Assembly: GCF_001519055.1 (NCBI RefSeq)
Contig: NZ_KQ954298.1
Span: forward strand, 1-64,000
Source: Novosphingobium sp. Fuku2-ISO-50
Lineage (GTDB): Bacteria > Pseudomonadota > Alphaproteobacteria > Sphingomonadales > Sphingomonadaceae
Reading direction: 5' to 3'
Length of the DNA: 64,000 nucleotides
The position numbers were made by a program, and so were the translations under genes. The notes below the pieces were generated by a model. It did no database searches and had not been told where the DNA came from. It saw only the letters and a program-made list of their open reading frames with translations. Below are positions 1 to 8,198 of the stretch, piece by piece; position 1 is the first letter of the stretch, and each line of letters opens with the position of its first letter.

Positions 1-65
1 GTATTAGGCGCCGGTTTGTGCGGATTTCTGGAGAATAAGCGGATGAATGGGGGGCGGGGCCCCTG

Positions 66-122
66 GGAGACAAAAAGTGTCTCGCGTGATCCGGGCCTCG
101 GAACTGGTCCGGGAGACCCTTC
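66..122 (+). promoter_or_regulatory. Leader and ribosome binding site of the ParB-like gene
   Basis: A small inverted repeat GAGAC/GTCTC (67-71 and 79-83) with an A-rich loop lies in the leader, and a GGGAG Shine-Dalgarno sequence at 111-115 sits 7 nt before the ATG at 123. The promoter itself is not recognisable and may lie left of the window. Confidence 0.4.
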
Positions 123-2165
123 ATGCAGACCACCACGATTCCGCACGTCAAGTTGCGCTTGTCCGAAAGCAATGTCCGTAAGGCCAACGTCGAATCAGGG
201 CTTGAGGCACTTGCCGCCAGCATTGCCGAACACGGCTTGTTACAGCCGCTGATCGTCAGTCCTGCGAAGGGCCGCAAGACGCTATTCGATGTCCATGCCG
301 GTGGGCGGCGCTGGCGCGCGATCGGCTTGCTGATCGAGCGTGGTGTCCTGCCGAAGGATTACGCTGTCGATGTCCGGCTGTGCGACAACGAGGATGCCGC
401 CGCCCGCGAAATCAGCCTTGCAGAAAACCTCATCCGCGAGGCGATGACGCCCGCTGATGAAGCGCGGGCCTACCAGGAGATCATTGTCGACGGCGCCGAC
501 GCCGAGGCGGTCGCCCGGCGGTTCGGCGTCACGGTGCGCCATGTGCAGGGCCGCCTGCGTCTGGCGGATCTGGCGGAGCCGATCTTCGCAGCGCTGGCAT
601 TGGGCGAAATCACGCTCGATGTGGCTATGGCCTACGGGGCGACCGGTGACCGTGAACGGCAGGCGGCAGCGTGGGAACGCCTGTCGACCAGTTGGCAGCG
701 CGACAACGCGCAGGCAATCCGGCGTGCCATTGCCGAGGAGGCACTGTCGGCTGATCATCCCGTCGCGCGCTTTTTGGGCGAGGCGGAGTATTCCGGTTGC
801 GGGGGGCGCATCGAGCGCGACTTGTTCGCCGGTGAAGGCGAGGGGCTGTGGCTTGATGGCGACCTCGCCCTTGATCTGGCCTTGAAGAAGCTGGCTTTTG
901 AAGCGGAAGTCGCGGAACTCAGCAGTCGCCTTGGCTGGGTCAAACCGTGCCTTGCCACGCATGTCACGTATGAGGACACCAAGGATCTGCACGCCTACTG
1001 GCCGCGTCGGGAAGGTCCAAGCGCAGAATCTGCTGCACGCATGCTGGAGATTGCACAGCGGATCGAGGCAATCGGCGAAGCGCTGGACGATCCGCAGGAC
1101 GATGATGTCGTCGCTGTGCTCGAAGCGGAGCACGACGCGCTTGAAGCCGAATATGAACGTATGGGGGATACCGAATATCTGATTCCCGACGAGGACAGGC
1201 CCAATGTCGGCACGTTCCTTGTGCTCAGCAAGGATGGTCGTCCCCGACTATTGGAAACCTTCTACACCACAGCCAAGCCCGACCGTCGTGGCCAGGCCGG
1301 TGACGATGCAGCGGCTGCGCCCAATTCCGGCGATGACGAACCTGCAACCGTTGCGAACCTGCCGAGGTCACTCGAGGAACAGATGGCCAAGGACCGCCGG
1401 GATGTCCTGGCGCTGCATCTCGCGTTCGATCATGCGCTTGCGCTCGATCTCGCGATCTTTTCGCTGGCGCGCGATCTGGCCGGGCATCTCGGGGCCAACG
1501 ACACCGGCTGCACCATTCGCATTGCCGATCGCAACGAGCCCGTGGGCCTCACCGGCATTCCGGTGAGCCCGGCGGTGACCGAACTGGAATCGATTCGCGC
1601 ATCGCTGCCCGACGACTGGGCACGTGAAGAAGACAGTTTTGCCGCGTTCCTCGCGTTTCGTGCGCTCGACGATGACACCCGCGCATGCTGGCTCGCATTT
1701 GCCGTCAGTCAGAGCCTCAAAGCATCTCTTGCCAGTGGCACACGTGCCTCGCCGTTCCAGACGCGCCTTGGCGAGCACATCGGCGTCGCCATTGCCGACC
1801 ACTGGCGCCCCGGTGCCGAAAACTTCTTCGACCGCATCAAGAAGGTGCAGATCCTTGGTATTCTCTCGCAATTCGATCCCGAACTTCCCGGGCGCTATGC
1901 GACCGCCAAGAAGGGCGAACTTGCCTCCGCTGCGGCACGGCTGTGCGCCGGTGACACGATCACGGAGCCTGACATCAAGGCGCGCGCGTTGGCCTGGGTA
2001 CCGGACCCGATGCGGTTCGGTATTGCCGGTGAGGCGGATGACGATGGCCGCGCTGGCAATGACGACGCCATCGAACAAGACGAAATCGCTGCCAAAGCCA
2101 TCGAACCTGCGGGTGACGCAGCGAACCAGAACGAGGTGGCAAAGCCGGTCTCCGACGCGGCCTGA
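123..2165 (+). CDS. ParB/RepB/Spo0J-family protein, long plasmid type
   Basis: A 680-residue protein. Residues about 8-105 form a ParB/sulfiredoxin-like nucleotide-binding domain with GGRRWR at 60-65 and ENLIRE at 101-106. A KorB/ParB helix-turn-helix follows at about 125-150 (VARRFGVTVRHVQGRL). In this family the N-terminal domain binds CTP and the HTH binds parS-like DNA. The protein is about twice the length of chromosomal ParB; the remaining ~500 residues are acidic and have no motif I recognise. Long forms like this are typical of large plasmids and conjugative elements, where they stand beside ardC as here. No parA is in the window, so a role in partition is inferred; regulation of transfer or replication is also possible. 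The start at 123 is supported by its Shine-Dalgarno sequence. Confidence 0.85.
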   Translation: MQTTTIPHVKLRLSESNVRKANVESGLEALAASIAEHGLLQPLIVSPAKGRKTLFDVHAGGRRWRAIGLLIERGVLPKDYAVDVRLCDNEDAAAREISLAENLIREAMTPADEARAYQEIIVDGADAEAVARRFGVTVRHVQGRLRLADLAEPIFAALALGEITLDVAMAYGATGDRERQAAAWERLSTSWQRDNAQAIRRAIAEEALSADHPVARFLGEAEYSGCGGRIERDLFAGEGEGLWLDGDLALDLALKKLAFEAEVAELSSRLGWVKPCLATHVTYEDTKDLHAYWPRREGPSAESAARMLEIAQRIEAIGEALDDPQDDDVVAVLEAEHDALEAEYERMGDTEYLIPDEDRPNVGTFLVLSKDGRPRLLETFYTTAKPDRRGQAGDDAAAAPNSGDDEPATVANLPRSLEEQMAKDRRDVLALHLAFDHALALDLAIFSLARDLAGHLGANDTGCTIRIADRNEPVGLTGIPVSPAVTELESIRASLPDDWAREEDSFAAFLAFRALDDDTRACWLAFAVSQSLKASLASGTRASPFQTRLGEHIGVAIADHWRPGAENFFDRIKKVQILGILSQFDPELPGRYATAKKGELASAAARLCAGDTITEPDIKARALAWVPDPMRFGIAGEADDDGRAGNDDAIEQDEIAAKAIEPAGDAANQNEVAKPVSDAA

Positions 2166-2303
2166 CGCACCCTTTCCCGACACGTCCGAAGCGGGGGGCG
2201 GCGTCGCTGGCCCCCGCAATGCGGTCCGGAGCCTCTCGCTCCGACGGCAAAGGCGAGGGGGAGGTTTCGAGCGCCGACGCTCGGCTCAACGGAGATATAC
2301 CTC

Positions 2304-3245
2304 ATGAAACCCCGTCACGACATCTATGCCACTGTCACCGACCAGCTTGTCGCCGCCATTGCGGTAGGCGCTGGCGATTGGCGCATGCCCTGGCATCATT
2401 CAGGTGCACCGGTCATGCGCCCGACCAGCGTGGCAGGCAGGCGCTACTCGGGTATCAATCGCCTCGTTCTGTGGGCCACGGCCGATGCCTGCGGTTTTAC
2501 GTCAGGCACGTGGGCGACTTATCAGCAATGGCGCACTGTCGGTGCACAAGTCCGGAAGGGCGAGACCGGTACGCATGTCATCTTGTGGAAAAAGGTCGAG
2601 CGGGCCGATGGTGCTGGTGAAGCGAGCGGCGACAGCGAAAGCCGCGCCCGGTTCTTCGCGCGCAGCTTTGTCGTTTTCAATCGTGATCAGGTCGATAGTG
2701 CTGAGGACAGCTTGGACCAAGACATTACGCCGGTCAGCCCCAGCGTGGCCGAGGCACTGACCTTTCTCGAATGCTTGGGTGTGCCGGTGAATTACGGGCT
2801 GCACGATGCCCATTATCGTCCCGACATCGATCGGGTCTTCATGCCCGAACGATCGGCGTTCGACAGCGATCTTGATCTCGTGTCCACACTCGCACACGAG
2901 GTCACGCACGCCAGTGGACATGTGAACAGGTTAGCCCGGGAAACCCTGCGCGACTATCACAAGGAACGCAGCATCCGTGCGCGCGAAGAGCTCGTCGCCG
3001 AACTGGGCGCATCTTATCTGATGGCGGATCTGGGGCTGGCCTATATGCCGCGCGCCGATCATGCGGCGTACCTGGCAAGCTGGCTGGCCGCCTTGAAACA
3101 CGATCCCAAGGCGATCTTCACCGCAGCTCGACAAGCGCAAGCGGCCGCCGACTGGATCCACGCAGCAGCAGCCAAGCCTGTGGCGGCGCAGACTGATGCA
3201 GGACTGGTCGCCGAAACGCTGCCCGATCTTGCGCTGGCGGCCTGA
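2304..3245 (+). CDS. ardC: ArdC-like antirestriction protein with zincin metallopeptidase domain
   Basis: A 313-residue protein with the two-part ArdC architecture. Residues about 5-125 match the ArdC N-terminal ssDNA-binding domain (DIYATVTDQL start, TWATYQQW, KGETGTHVILWKK). Residues about 140-290 form a zincin-like peptidase domain with HEVTH at 198-202 and a downstream Glu in EELVAELGA as the likely third zinc ligand. ArdC of plasmid pSa binds ssDNA and protects incoming DNA from restriction, so this protein probably helps establish the element after transfer. A Shine-Dalgarno sequence CGGAG precedes the ATG. The gene lies 138 nt after the ParB-like gene, and the gap holds GC-rich hairpins that may act as a processing or pause signal. 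Confidence 0.88.
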   Translation: MKPRHDIYATVTDQLVAAIAVGAGDWRMPWHHSGAPVMRPTSVAGRRYSGINRLVLWATADACGFTSGTWATYQQWRTVGAQVRKGETGTHVILWKKVERADGAGEASGDSESRARFFARSFVVFNRDQVDSAEDSLDQDITPVSPSVAEALTFLECLGVPVNYGLHDAHYRPDIDRVFMPERSAFDSDLDLVSTLAHEVTHASGHVNRLARETLRDYHKERSIRAREELVAELGASYLMADLGLAYMPRADHAAYLASWLAALKHDPKAIFTAARQAQAAADWIHAAAAKPVAAQTDAGLVAETLPDLALAA

Positions 3246-3371
3246 GGCAAGACTGCCAGCGGCGCCACTTTTGCCGCTCTTCGAAGCGCGGGCCAGACCT
3301 GCTCGAAAACGATTTGCCCTCCTGACAGCCCGGCTCCGCGCCGGTCTTTGCATTTATGGCGTACGCATTTC

Positions 3372-3636
3372 ATGACTTTGCCAGCCACGATCCAGCCCCG
3401 TGTCGATCAATCGCTGATCACCCGCGTCACGAGGCTCTGCAATGGTTTTTTTGAGGGATGCCCGCAATATCGCCGCGACGCTGCTGTGCGGCGAGGAACA
3501 AGCGTTGATCGTCGGGCTGCGCGAGACGGTTCAGGATCACCTTATTTGGCGCATTCCGCCGGGTCGTCGGCTCACTTTCGCTGCGACGGCACACGAATTG
3601 TCTTTGGGCTTTGATACCATTGCAGTGGTGGAATGA
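3372..3636 (+). pseudogene. Internally deleted remnant of an HSP90-like ATPase gene
   Basis: The first frame from ATG 3372 encodes MTLPATIQPRVDQ and LITRVTRL, which I recall as the N-terminus of a plasmid-borne ATP-binding (GHKL/HSP90-like) protein that follows ardC in sphingomonad elements. At a run of seven T (3446-3452) the coding signal changes frame. From 3442 the new frame reads RDARNIAATLLCGEEQALIVG through to FDTIAVVE with a stop at 3636, which looks like the C-terminus of the same protein. The ATPase core between them, a few hundred residues, is absent. I read this as a gene reduced by internal deletion. The family assignment rests on memory of the N-terminal sequence; a free-standing 64-residue protein from 3442 is the alternative. 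Confidence 0.45.
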
Positions 3637-3728
3637 GGCCGCTCACGAGCAGCGTGCTTGCCTTCGCCTGAGATTTGCAAAGCACAGAGACCATTGCCAA
3701 CCGAACGGGCAAACGCCAAAGGAGCCTC

Positions 3729-3815
3729 ATGCCCAAAAATCAGTCCCATTGCGCGGCCTCGCGCGACCGTTGCCTGACGGCGCCTGCCGCGTCGCGGCAC
3801 GGAACGGCGGCCTGA
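3729..3815 (+). CDS. Possible 28-residue small protein
   Basis: A short reading frame that begins MPKNQSHCAASRDRC and ends SRHGTAA. Its support is a strong Shine-Dalgarno sequence AAAGGAG 4 nt before the ATG and its position: the stop ends one base before the ATG of the next gene (3817), which itself has a poor binding site. That arrangement suggests translational coupling, with this frame acting either as a small protein or as a leader peptide. No family is recognised. Confidence 0.35.
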   Translation: MPKNQSHCAASRDRCLTAPAASRHGTAA

Positions 3816-3816
3816 C

Positions 3817-4035
3817 ATGGCGAGCAACGGCAGCACGGGAACCTACCGTCGCCTGACAGGGGTTCTTCGCATGGCTGGCCGCAGCCCCATGCTGGAAACC
3901 GGCGATGATCGCATTGTGCGGTTGATCACCGCAGATGATCTGGCGGCCCATGACGGTGCCAATGTTATCGTAGAGGGCCATTTGTCCGGGCCGGACCGAC
4001 TCCACGTCGAATGGATCGGGCGTCCGGCATCGTAG
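3817..4035 (+). CDS. Small conserved protein, DUF5818-like
   Basis: A 72-residue protein with the pattern of a small beta-rich domain: a hydrophobic strand (RRLTGVLRMAGRSPMLETGD), a middle strand (RIVRLITADDL) and a final segment with VIVEGHLSGPDRLHVEWIG. This resembles the short DUF5818 proteins of sphingomonads, which have no known function; the match is from memory and could be wrong. It is probably coupled to the 28-codon frame just upstream and is convergent with the MucR gene, whose stop lies 22 nt away. Confidence 0.5.
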   Translation: MASNGSTGTYRRLTGVLRMAGRSPMLETGDDRIVRLITADDLAAHDGANVIVEGHLSGPDRLHVEWIGRPAS

Positions 4036-4057
4036 TCGGCTGAAATGTCTCCGACGA

Positions 4058-4549
4058 TCAACCCTCGACCGGCGGGGTTACTTCTTCAAATGCCGGGGCC
4101 AGCTTCTTGCGCCGAGGTGCCTTCGCCTTCACGGGCTCAGGAACCGAGGCGGGAGCGGCCACCGGTTTGCGGCCCAAGCCGATCCTGACCGCCAGTTCCT
4201 TGCGTTTGGCGGCATAGTCGGGCGCGACCAGCGGGTAGCTTGCGGGCAAGTTCCAGCGGGTACGGTATGTTTCTGGCGTCAGACTGTGATCGGTCGCCAG
4301 ATGCCGCTTGAGCATCTTGAACTTGGCGCCGCATTCCAGACAAGTGATCGCATCGGGCTTCACTGACGTCCGGATCGAGGCAGCAGGTTCGCGTTTTTCT
4401 TCAACCGGCGCTTGCGCTTCACCCAGCTTGACCAATGAACCGTATACGGACTGGATCAGCGCCGGGAGATCATTGGCCGATACCGAATTATGGCTGACCT
4501 GGGCCGAAACGATATCAACGACGAGTGCGAGCAATGTTTCGTCAGCCAT
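4058..4549 (-). CDS. MucR/Ros-family zinc-finger transcriptional regulator
   Basis: A 163-residue protein of the MucR/Ros family. It has an N-terminal helical oligomerisation region (ETLLALVVDIVSAQVSHNSV), then the prokaryotic zinc finger CLECGAKFKMLKRHLATDH with ligands Cys70, Cys73, His83 and His88, then the family signature LTPETYRTRWNLPASYPLVAPDYAAKRKELA. The tail is basic and Pro/Ala-rich. Family members bind AT-rich DNA and silence many genes in an H-NS-like way, often including their own. On a mobile element it may control transfer or cargo genes. It is the only minus-strand gene in this part of the backbone and is therefore probably transcribed from its own promoter in the 4550-4928 gap. 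Confidence 0.92.
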   Translation of the reverse strand: MADETLLALVVDIVSAQVSHNSVSANDLPALIQSVYGSLVKLGEAQAPVEEKREPAASIRTSVKPDAITCLECGAKFKMLKRHLATDHSLTPETYRTRWNLPASYPLVAPDYAAKRKELAVRIGLGRKPVAAPASVPEPVKAKAPRRKKLAPAFEEVTPPVEG

Positions 4550-4707
4550 AGGTTTGGTATCTTTGCTTCATGTGGAAGTTCTTCTTCTACCGCGACCCCT
4601 CCATTTTGGCGAGAGTTTTGCAGCCTGTTTTGACGGCAATGCGAGGATAATTGGCGAAATGCTGGCCAGGTAACCCGTCACATCGCCGACCCGTGCCCTT
4701 GCAGCGC

Positions 4708-4800
4708 AAAAAAATGGCTGGCGCGGACGCCAGCCATTGGAAAGTTTGGGAGAGGATGCCTGAAAGGCACGGCTCAAATGGGTTTGTATCGGGTTCATTG
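4708..4800 (-). ncRNA. Candidate small RNA ending in an intrinsic terminator, upstream of mucR
   Basis: Read on the minus strand, positions 4738-4713 form a perfect 11-bp hairpin (AATGGCTGGCG, TCCG loop) that runs into seven T (4714-4708), a textbook intrinsic terminator. It stands about 160 nt upstream of the mucR start and pointing the same way, so it does not end any visible gene. Just before it, on the same strand, is an unpaired C-rich stretch with CCTCTCCC (4755-4748), able to pair with Shine-Dalgarno sequences, and a second small hairpin TGCC-TTTCA-GGCA (4769-4757). This is the layout of a trans-acting sRNA. The 5' end is unknown. A TTGACG at 4839-4834 is a possible -35, but no convincing -10 follows. 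The alternative is a mucR leader with a transcription attenuator. Confidence 0.42.
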
Positions 4801-4928
4801 CAAGTGCGAACGGCGAAGCATCGGTTGCGCGTACGTCAATCGTCCCAGGGAACAGGGATAGAGCCAAAGCGGGGAGCGGGTGGCTTTGCGAGCGATGAGG
4901 CTCGCCAAAGCTTACGGAGACCTGTCCC

Positions 4929-5177
4929 ATGTCCTGTCTTGAAGTCCGTGGCGTCCCGCTTGCCACGATCGCGCGGCTGAATCGTGACCGCACTATTCCG
5001 CTCGATCGCTACCAGGACGACGGGGCGATCGACCGGTTTGGCTATCTTGAAAATCTGGCTGCTGACCATGGCGTCGAATTCGATGTGGTCCTGACACTGG
5101 TCGATGTCCTCGGGCCCGAGGAAGATTTCGACGGGCTGGTGACTTCGCTCGAAGATCTCGCCGCTGGCGGCTTTTGA
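4929..5177 (+). CDS. Small acidic protein of unknown function
   Basis: An 82-residue acidic protein. It starts at ATG 4929 behind a CGGAG Shine-Dalgarno sequence. The sequence alternates amphipathic helices (LATIARLNRDR, RFGYLENLAADHGVEFDVVLTLVDVLG, DFDGLVTSLEDLAAG) and has no cysteine cluster or membrane segment. I do not recognise a family. It heads a row of closely spaced same-strand genes (next start 5189), so it is probably co-transcribed with the DUF3768 gene and those after it. Confidence 0.65.
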   Translation: MSCLEVRGVPLATIARLNRDRTIPLDRYQDDGAIDRFGYLENLAADHGVEFDVVLTLVDVLGPEEDFDGLVTSLEDLAAGGF

Positions 5178-5188
5178 GGAGCGACACC

Positions 5189-5548
5189 ATGGCAACGAAC
5201 CCCACGGTTGATCGCACCGAAACGATCGCGCGCCTCAATGACCGTGCCCGGCTTGGCCTCGACCCGACGGCGCGGATCACCTTTACCCGCACGTGCCTTG
5301 CGGCGTTTTGCGATCCCGACACCATCGAAGTTGTCGTTATACAGGCGCAACTGCTGGCGGCGTTTCGCAATTGCATGTTTGCCGAGGACAGCCCGGAACG
5401 GGACCTTGGAACCATCGAATTCCGCGGACGGAAAGTCTGGCTCAAGGTGGATTACTACGATTCCGAGCTTTGCTACGGGTCGGATGATCCTGCTGATGCG
5501 TCAGTCACGACACGTGTCCTGACCATCCTGCTCCCGGAAGATTACTAG
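5189..5548 (+). CDS. DUF3768 family protein
   Basis: A 119-residue protein that matches the DUF3768 pattern: an N-terminal RIARLNDRAR-type helix, ITFTRTCLAAF, and a C-terminal beta region with KVWLKVDYYDSEL and the final TRVLTILLPEDY. DUF3768 proteins are small, of unknown function, and frequent on alphaproteobacterial plasmids and integrative elements. The start at 5189 is preferred over an in-frame ATG at 5174 because GAGGAG lies 7 nt upstream of it. It lies 12 nt after the preceding gene and 4 nt before the next, which indicates a single transcript. Confidence 0.8.
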   Translation: MATNPTVDRTETIARLNDRARLGLDPTARITFTRTCLAAFCDPDTIEVVVIQAQLLAAFRNCMFAEDSPERDLGTIEFRGRKVWLKVDYYDSELCYGSDDPADASVTTRVLTILLPEDY

Positions 5549-5551
5549 CCC

Positions 5552-5842
5552 GTGGCCGCGCTCCTTGCGGTCGACCGCCGTGCCGAACTGTTCGGCGTGG
5601 CGGTGACCATCGCCGACCTCGCGCTCTTTTCTCTCCCGGACCACGATGGCGACGAAGTCACCATCTACCAAGTTTGGGACGTGTTGGAGCGCGACTGGTC
5701 CTTCAAACTCGATCGTGATGATGGCGAGGCTGAATACGCCATCGGCGCAACCGCCCGCTTCAATGACGGCTCGGTGCTGCACATCGCAGCGCGCGCCGAT
5801 TGCTGCGACGGGTCGGGGTGTCGGCACTGTCGCGGATATTGA
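5552..5842 (+). CDS. Small protein with C-terminal cysteine cluster
   Basis: A 96-residue protein that starts with GTG 3 nt after the previous stop. Most of it reads as a mixed alpha/beta domain rich in Asp and Glu (DHDGDEVTIYQVWDVLERDWSFKLDRDDGEAEYAIGA split over several strands). It ends with CCDGSGCRHCRGY, a Cys-rich tail with the CxxC and CxxxxC spacings of a zinc or iron-sulfur site. I do not recognise the family. Position and spacing place it in the operon of small element-encoded proteins between 4929 and 7777. Confidence 0.6.
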   Translation: MAALLAVDRRAELFGVAVTIADLALFSLPDHDGDEVTIYQVWDVLERDWSFKLDRDDGEAEYAIGATARFNDGSVLHIAARADCCDGSGCRHCRGY

Positions 5843-5870
5843 TCCTCAACTGTGCAAAGGGCGCTCAGCC

Positions 5871-6734
5871 ATGACTTATCAGCCCACGGCGGAAACCCTG
5901 GCTATCGTCGAGCGGCTCGGCGGTCGCTGGCTGGGTGGCTATGCCATGGTTCGGTGCCCGGCCCATGCCGATCGCACCCCGAGTCTGTCGATCCGGCAAG
6001 GGCAACGATCGATCCTGGTCCACTGCTTTGCCGGTTGTGACGGCGCACACGTCATGCAGGCCATCGCGCGGATGCTGGGCGGACGGGTGCCCGTCCCAAT
6101 GAACCTGCCGGTCCCGGCCGATGGTTATGCCGCCCCGTTTCGGCGGATCTGGGAAGAAGCCGGTCCTATCGATGGTACACTTGGCGAGCGGTATCTCACC
6201 GACGTGCGCGGCATTCGGTTCCAGCCGCCCGATGTCCGGTTCCATGCGCGCTGCCCCAAGGGCAAGGGGCATGCGCTCCAGTTCCTGCCGGCGCTGCTGG
6301 TTGGGGTCTTTCGGCGCGGCAGCCTGATTGCAATCCAGCGTCTGTTCCTCGATCGCGCCTCAGCCCGGCGCACTGCGCGCATGATGCTGGGCAACTCGCG
6401 CGGCGGCACCTGGCCATCAAGGCTCACCGGTTCGCGCATGGTGATTGCGGAGGGCTTTGAAAGCGCTTGCGCCTACTGGCAGGTGACCGGTCGTCCGGCG
6501 GGCACCTGTTTCGGTGCCCGGAACTTTGCGGGCTTTGAAGTGCCTGATGGCAAGGACGCGATCACGCTGCTGCCCGACAACGATGACCAGGGGAGTGCCC
6601 AGGCAGAACATGCGGTCGTGGTGCGGCGATTGCAGGGCCTCGACACGTCCATCGAGCCATGCCCTGTGACGGTCGGCGACTGGGCTGATCTGCTGCGCCC
6701 GGATCGGGCCGTCGCGTGGAGGGGCACACCGTAG
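5871..6734 (+). CDS. Primase-like zinc-finger/Toprim protein
   Basis: A 287-residue protein. It opens with a CHC2-type zinc finger like that of DNA primases: CPAHADRTPSLSI then HCFAGC, ligands Cys29, His32, Cys52 and Cys56. The C-terminal half is a Toprim domain with the catalytic Glu in MVIAEGFESACAYW and the acidic DNDDQG motif. No helicase domain follows, so it corresponds to the short plasmid primase-like proteins (DUF7146/Toprim type) that support element replication or priming of transferred strands. The start at 5871 is chosen because it follows AAAGGGCG and because the upstream in-frame extension overlaps the preceding gene in another frame. Confidence 0.82.
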   Translation: MTYQPTAETLAIVERLGGRWLGGYAMVRCPAHADRTPSLSIRQGQRSILVHCFAGCDGAHVMQAIARMLGGRVPVPMNLPVPADGYAAPFRRIWEEAGPIDGTLGERYLTDVRGIRFQPPDVRFHARCPKGKGHALQFLPALLVGVFRRGSLIAIQRLFLDRASARRTARMMLGNSRGGTWPSRLTGSRMVIAEGFESACAYWQVTGRPAGTCFGARNFAGFEVPDGKDAITLLPDNDDQGSAQAEHAVVVRRLQGLDTSIEPCPVTVGDWADLLRPDRAVAWRGTP

Positions 6735-6793
6735 CGCAGCACGCTGAGAGGCAAGGGGGAAGACGGCTGGCAAGACAACAGGAGCTTCTCGCC

Positions 6794-7777
6794 ATGCCCT
6801 TGATCCCCGCCTTTCCCGAGCACGCCGATCTCGTCGATATCGACGCCTTTCTCGCAAGCGAGACCGGATCGGCGTGGATTGCCCGGCTTGCCGGGGCCAT
6901 GCCGCACACGCGCTACTGGCGCGACCGCAGCGACTTCTGGCCACTCAAGCAACTCAATGCGCTGGCTGCGCGCATTATCGACGCCCATTACGAAGGGCAG
7001 GATGTCGAATGCGCGATGGAAGCCGAATTCCCGCCCGCTGAATTCGGCGATACCTGGCACCACGAAATCGCCCCTCATCTGCGCGATCAACTCGATGCCG
7101 TCGGCATCGGCGACACCGATGGCGAAATCCGCGCAGCCATCCGTTCGGCCTGGGACAATGCGGCTGCCGATCGCGACGACAGCCGGGTCGCTGATCTTTT
7201 CGCCAGCCATGATCGCTGCGAGTTGCTGTTCCGCTTCAGCACCGCGCAGTGGCCGGTTGACAGCCTGATCCATTCGCACAAGCCCTGGCCCGAGCCATCG
7301 GCCCTGTCGGTTACGCGGAACCTGCAATTGGCGCTATCGAACCTCGGCTACACCATCACCGAGTTCCGCAAGCGATCGAAGAACCGGCATCCTGCGGCCG
7401 AATACCTGCAGCGCAGCGCGCGGCGGCGGCGTGCGCCGATTGTCACCTGGGACCAACTGAACGAGTTGATCGAGAACGCATGCTCGACCTCGTTTTTGTT
7501 CTGCCTCAACGCCATCGTGCCGATCCCCGATCTGATCGCGCTCGATCTCGGCAAGCCGGTGACATTCGACAAGTGCTGGGTCGCCAGTCTCGATCCGGTC
7601 AACGGCACCTTTCAGGATGCCGAGGCCAATGGGCCGGTCAGGGTTCGCCCAGAGGACGGCCGGTTCCTCTCGGGCGGCCACTTGCGCTGGTCGCCGGAGA
7701 ATATCTGCGCGCTGTATCCGCCATTTTACCATGCCTCGGTGCGGAATGCCGAGCTTTGCGATAGCTACAGGCCGTAG
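6794..7777 (+). CDS. Conserved element-associated protein of unknown function
   Basis: A 327-residue protein with AGGAG about 9 nt before ATG 6794; an in-frame ATG at 6716 overlaps the Toprim gene and is less likely. The sequence is soluble, Trp-rich and acidic in the N-terminal half (HTRYWRDRSDFWPLKQLNAL, HWH-type clusters such as DTWHHEIAPHL), then has a basic segment (FRKRSKNRHPAAEYLQRSARRRR) that could contact nucleic acid, and a C-terminal half with several aromatic residues. I do not recognise a catalytic motif. It lies 59 nt after the Toprim gene, and its company suggests a role in element DNA metabolism or transfer; that is inference only. Confidence 0.65.
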   Translation: MPLIPAFPEHADLVDIDAFLASETGSAWIARLAGAMPHTRYWRDRSDFWPLKQLNALAARIIDAHYEGQDVECAMEAEFPPAEFGDTWHHEIAPHLRDQLDAVGIGDTDGEIRAAIRSAWDNAAADRDDSRVADLFASHDRCELLFRFSTAQWPVDSLIHSHKPWPEPSALSVTRNLQLALSNLGYTITEFRKRSKNRHPAAEYLQRSARRRRAPIVTWDQLNELIENACSTSFLFCLNAIVPIPDLIALDLGKPVTFDKCWVASLDPVNGTFQDAEANGPVRVRPEDGRFLSGGHLRWSPENICALYPPFYHASVRNAELCDSYRP

Positions 7778-7922
7778 CCGCGATGGGCATCAGAGGCGCA
7801 CCGATGGATGGGTGCCTTCGCGACGAATGGCAAGCGGTGCCGGCATGGGACCGTGACAACGCATGCGCATCGGCTCCATTCGAGCGTTGCCAATTCGTTC
7901 CGAGATCTCTATTTTTAGACCA

Positions 7923-7933
7923 GTCAAATTGAC
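7923..7933. promoter_or_regulatory. Palindromic operator candidate for the first toxin-antitoxin pair
   Basis: GTCAA-A-TTGAC is an 11-bp palindrome that ends 19 nt before the antitoxin start. Antitoxins of this class usually repress their own operon from such a site. Confidence 0.4.
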
Positions 7934-7952
7934 CAACCGAAAGTGTCTCAAG

Positions 7953-8198
7953 ATGCGTGAAGTGCAATCCTCCGACGCAAAAGCCCACCTGCCTCAGCTC
8001 TTGAGCGACGTCGAACGCGGCGAAACCATTGTCATTACGCGCCATGGCCGCGCCATTGCACGTCTTGTGCCCGAGGCTGAGCAGCGCGCAATCGAAGTGC
8101 AGCGCACGATGGCGCAGATTTCCTTGTTTCGTGAAACCATGCCGAGCATATCGATTTGCGATATTCTGGCTGCGCGCCACGAGGGGCACCGCTACTGA
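7953..8198 (+). CDS. Phd/YefM-type antitoxin
   Basis: An 81-residue antitoxin. The N-terminal ~50 residues carry the Phd/YefM DNA-binding fold signature: MREVQSSDAKAHLPQLLSDVE, ERGETIVITRHGRAIARLVP. The C-terminal part (MAQISLFRETMPSISICDI) would wrap the toxin. ATG 7953 fits the family's usual N-terminus; an in-frame ATG 30 codons upstream (7863) is not needed. The stop overlaps the start of the PIN-domain toxin gene by one base (TGATG), so the two are translationally coupled. The palindrome at 7923-7933 suggests autoregulation. Confidence 0.85.
   Translation: MREVQSSDAKAHLPQLLSDVERGETIVITRHGRAIARLVPEAEQRAIEVQRTMAQISLFRETMPSISICDILAARHEGHRY

Noticed and set aside
282-1133. 283-codon frame on the minus strand within the ParB-like gene
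   Set aside because: It is antisense to the conserved ParB domain; no ribosome binding site or known motif.
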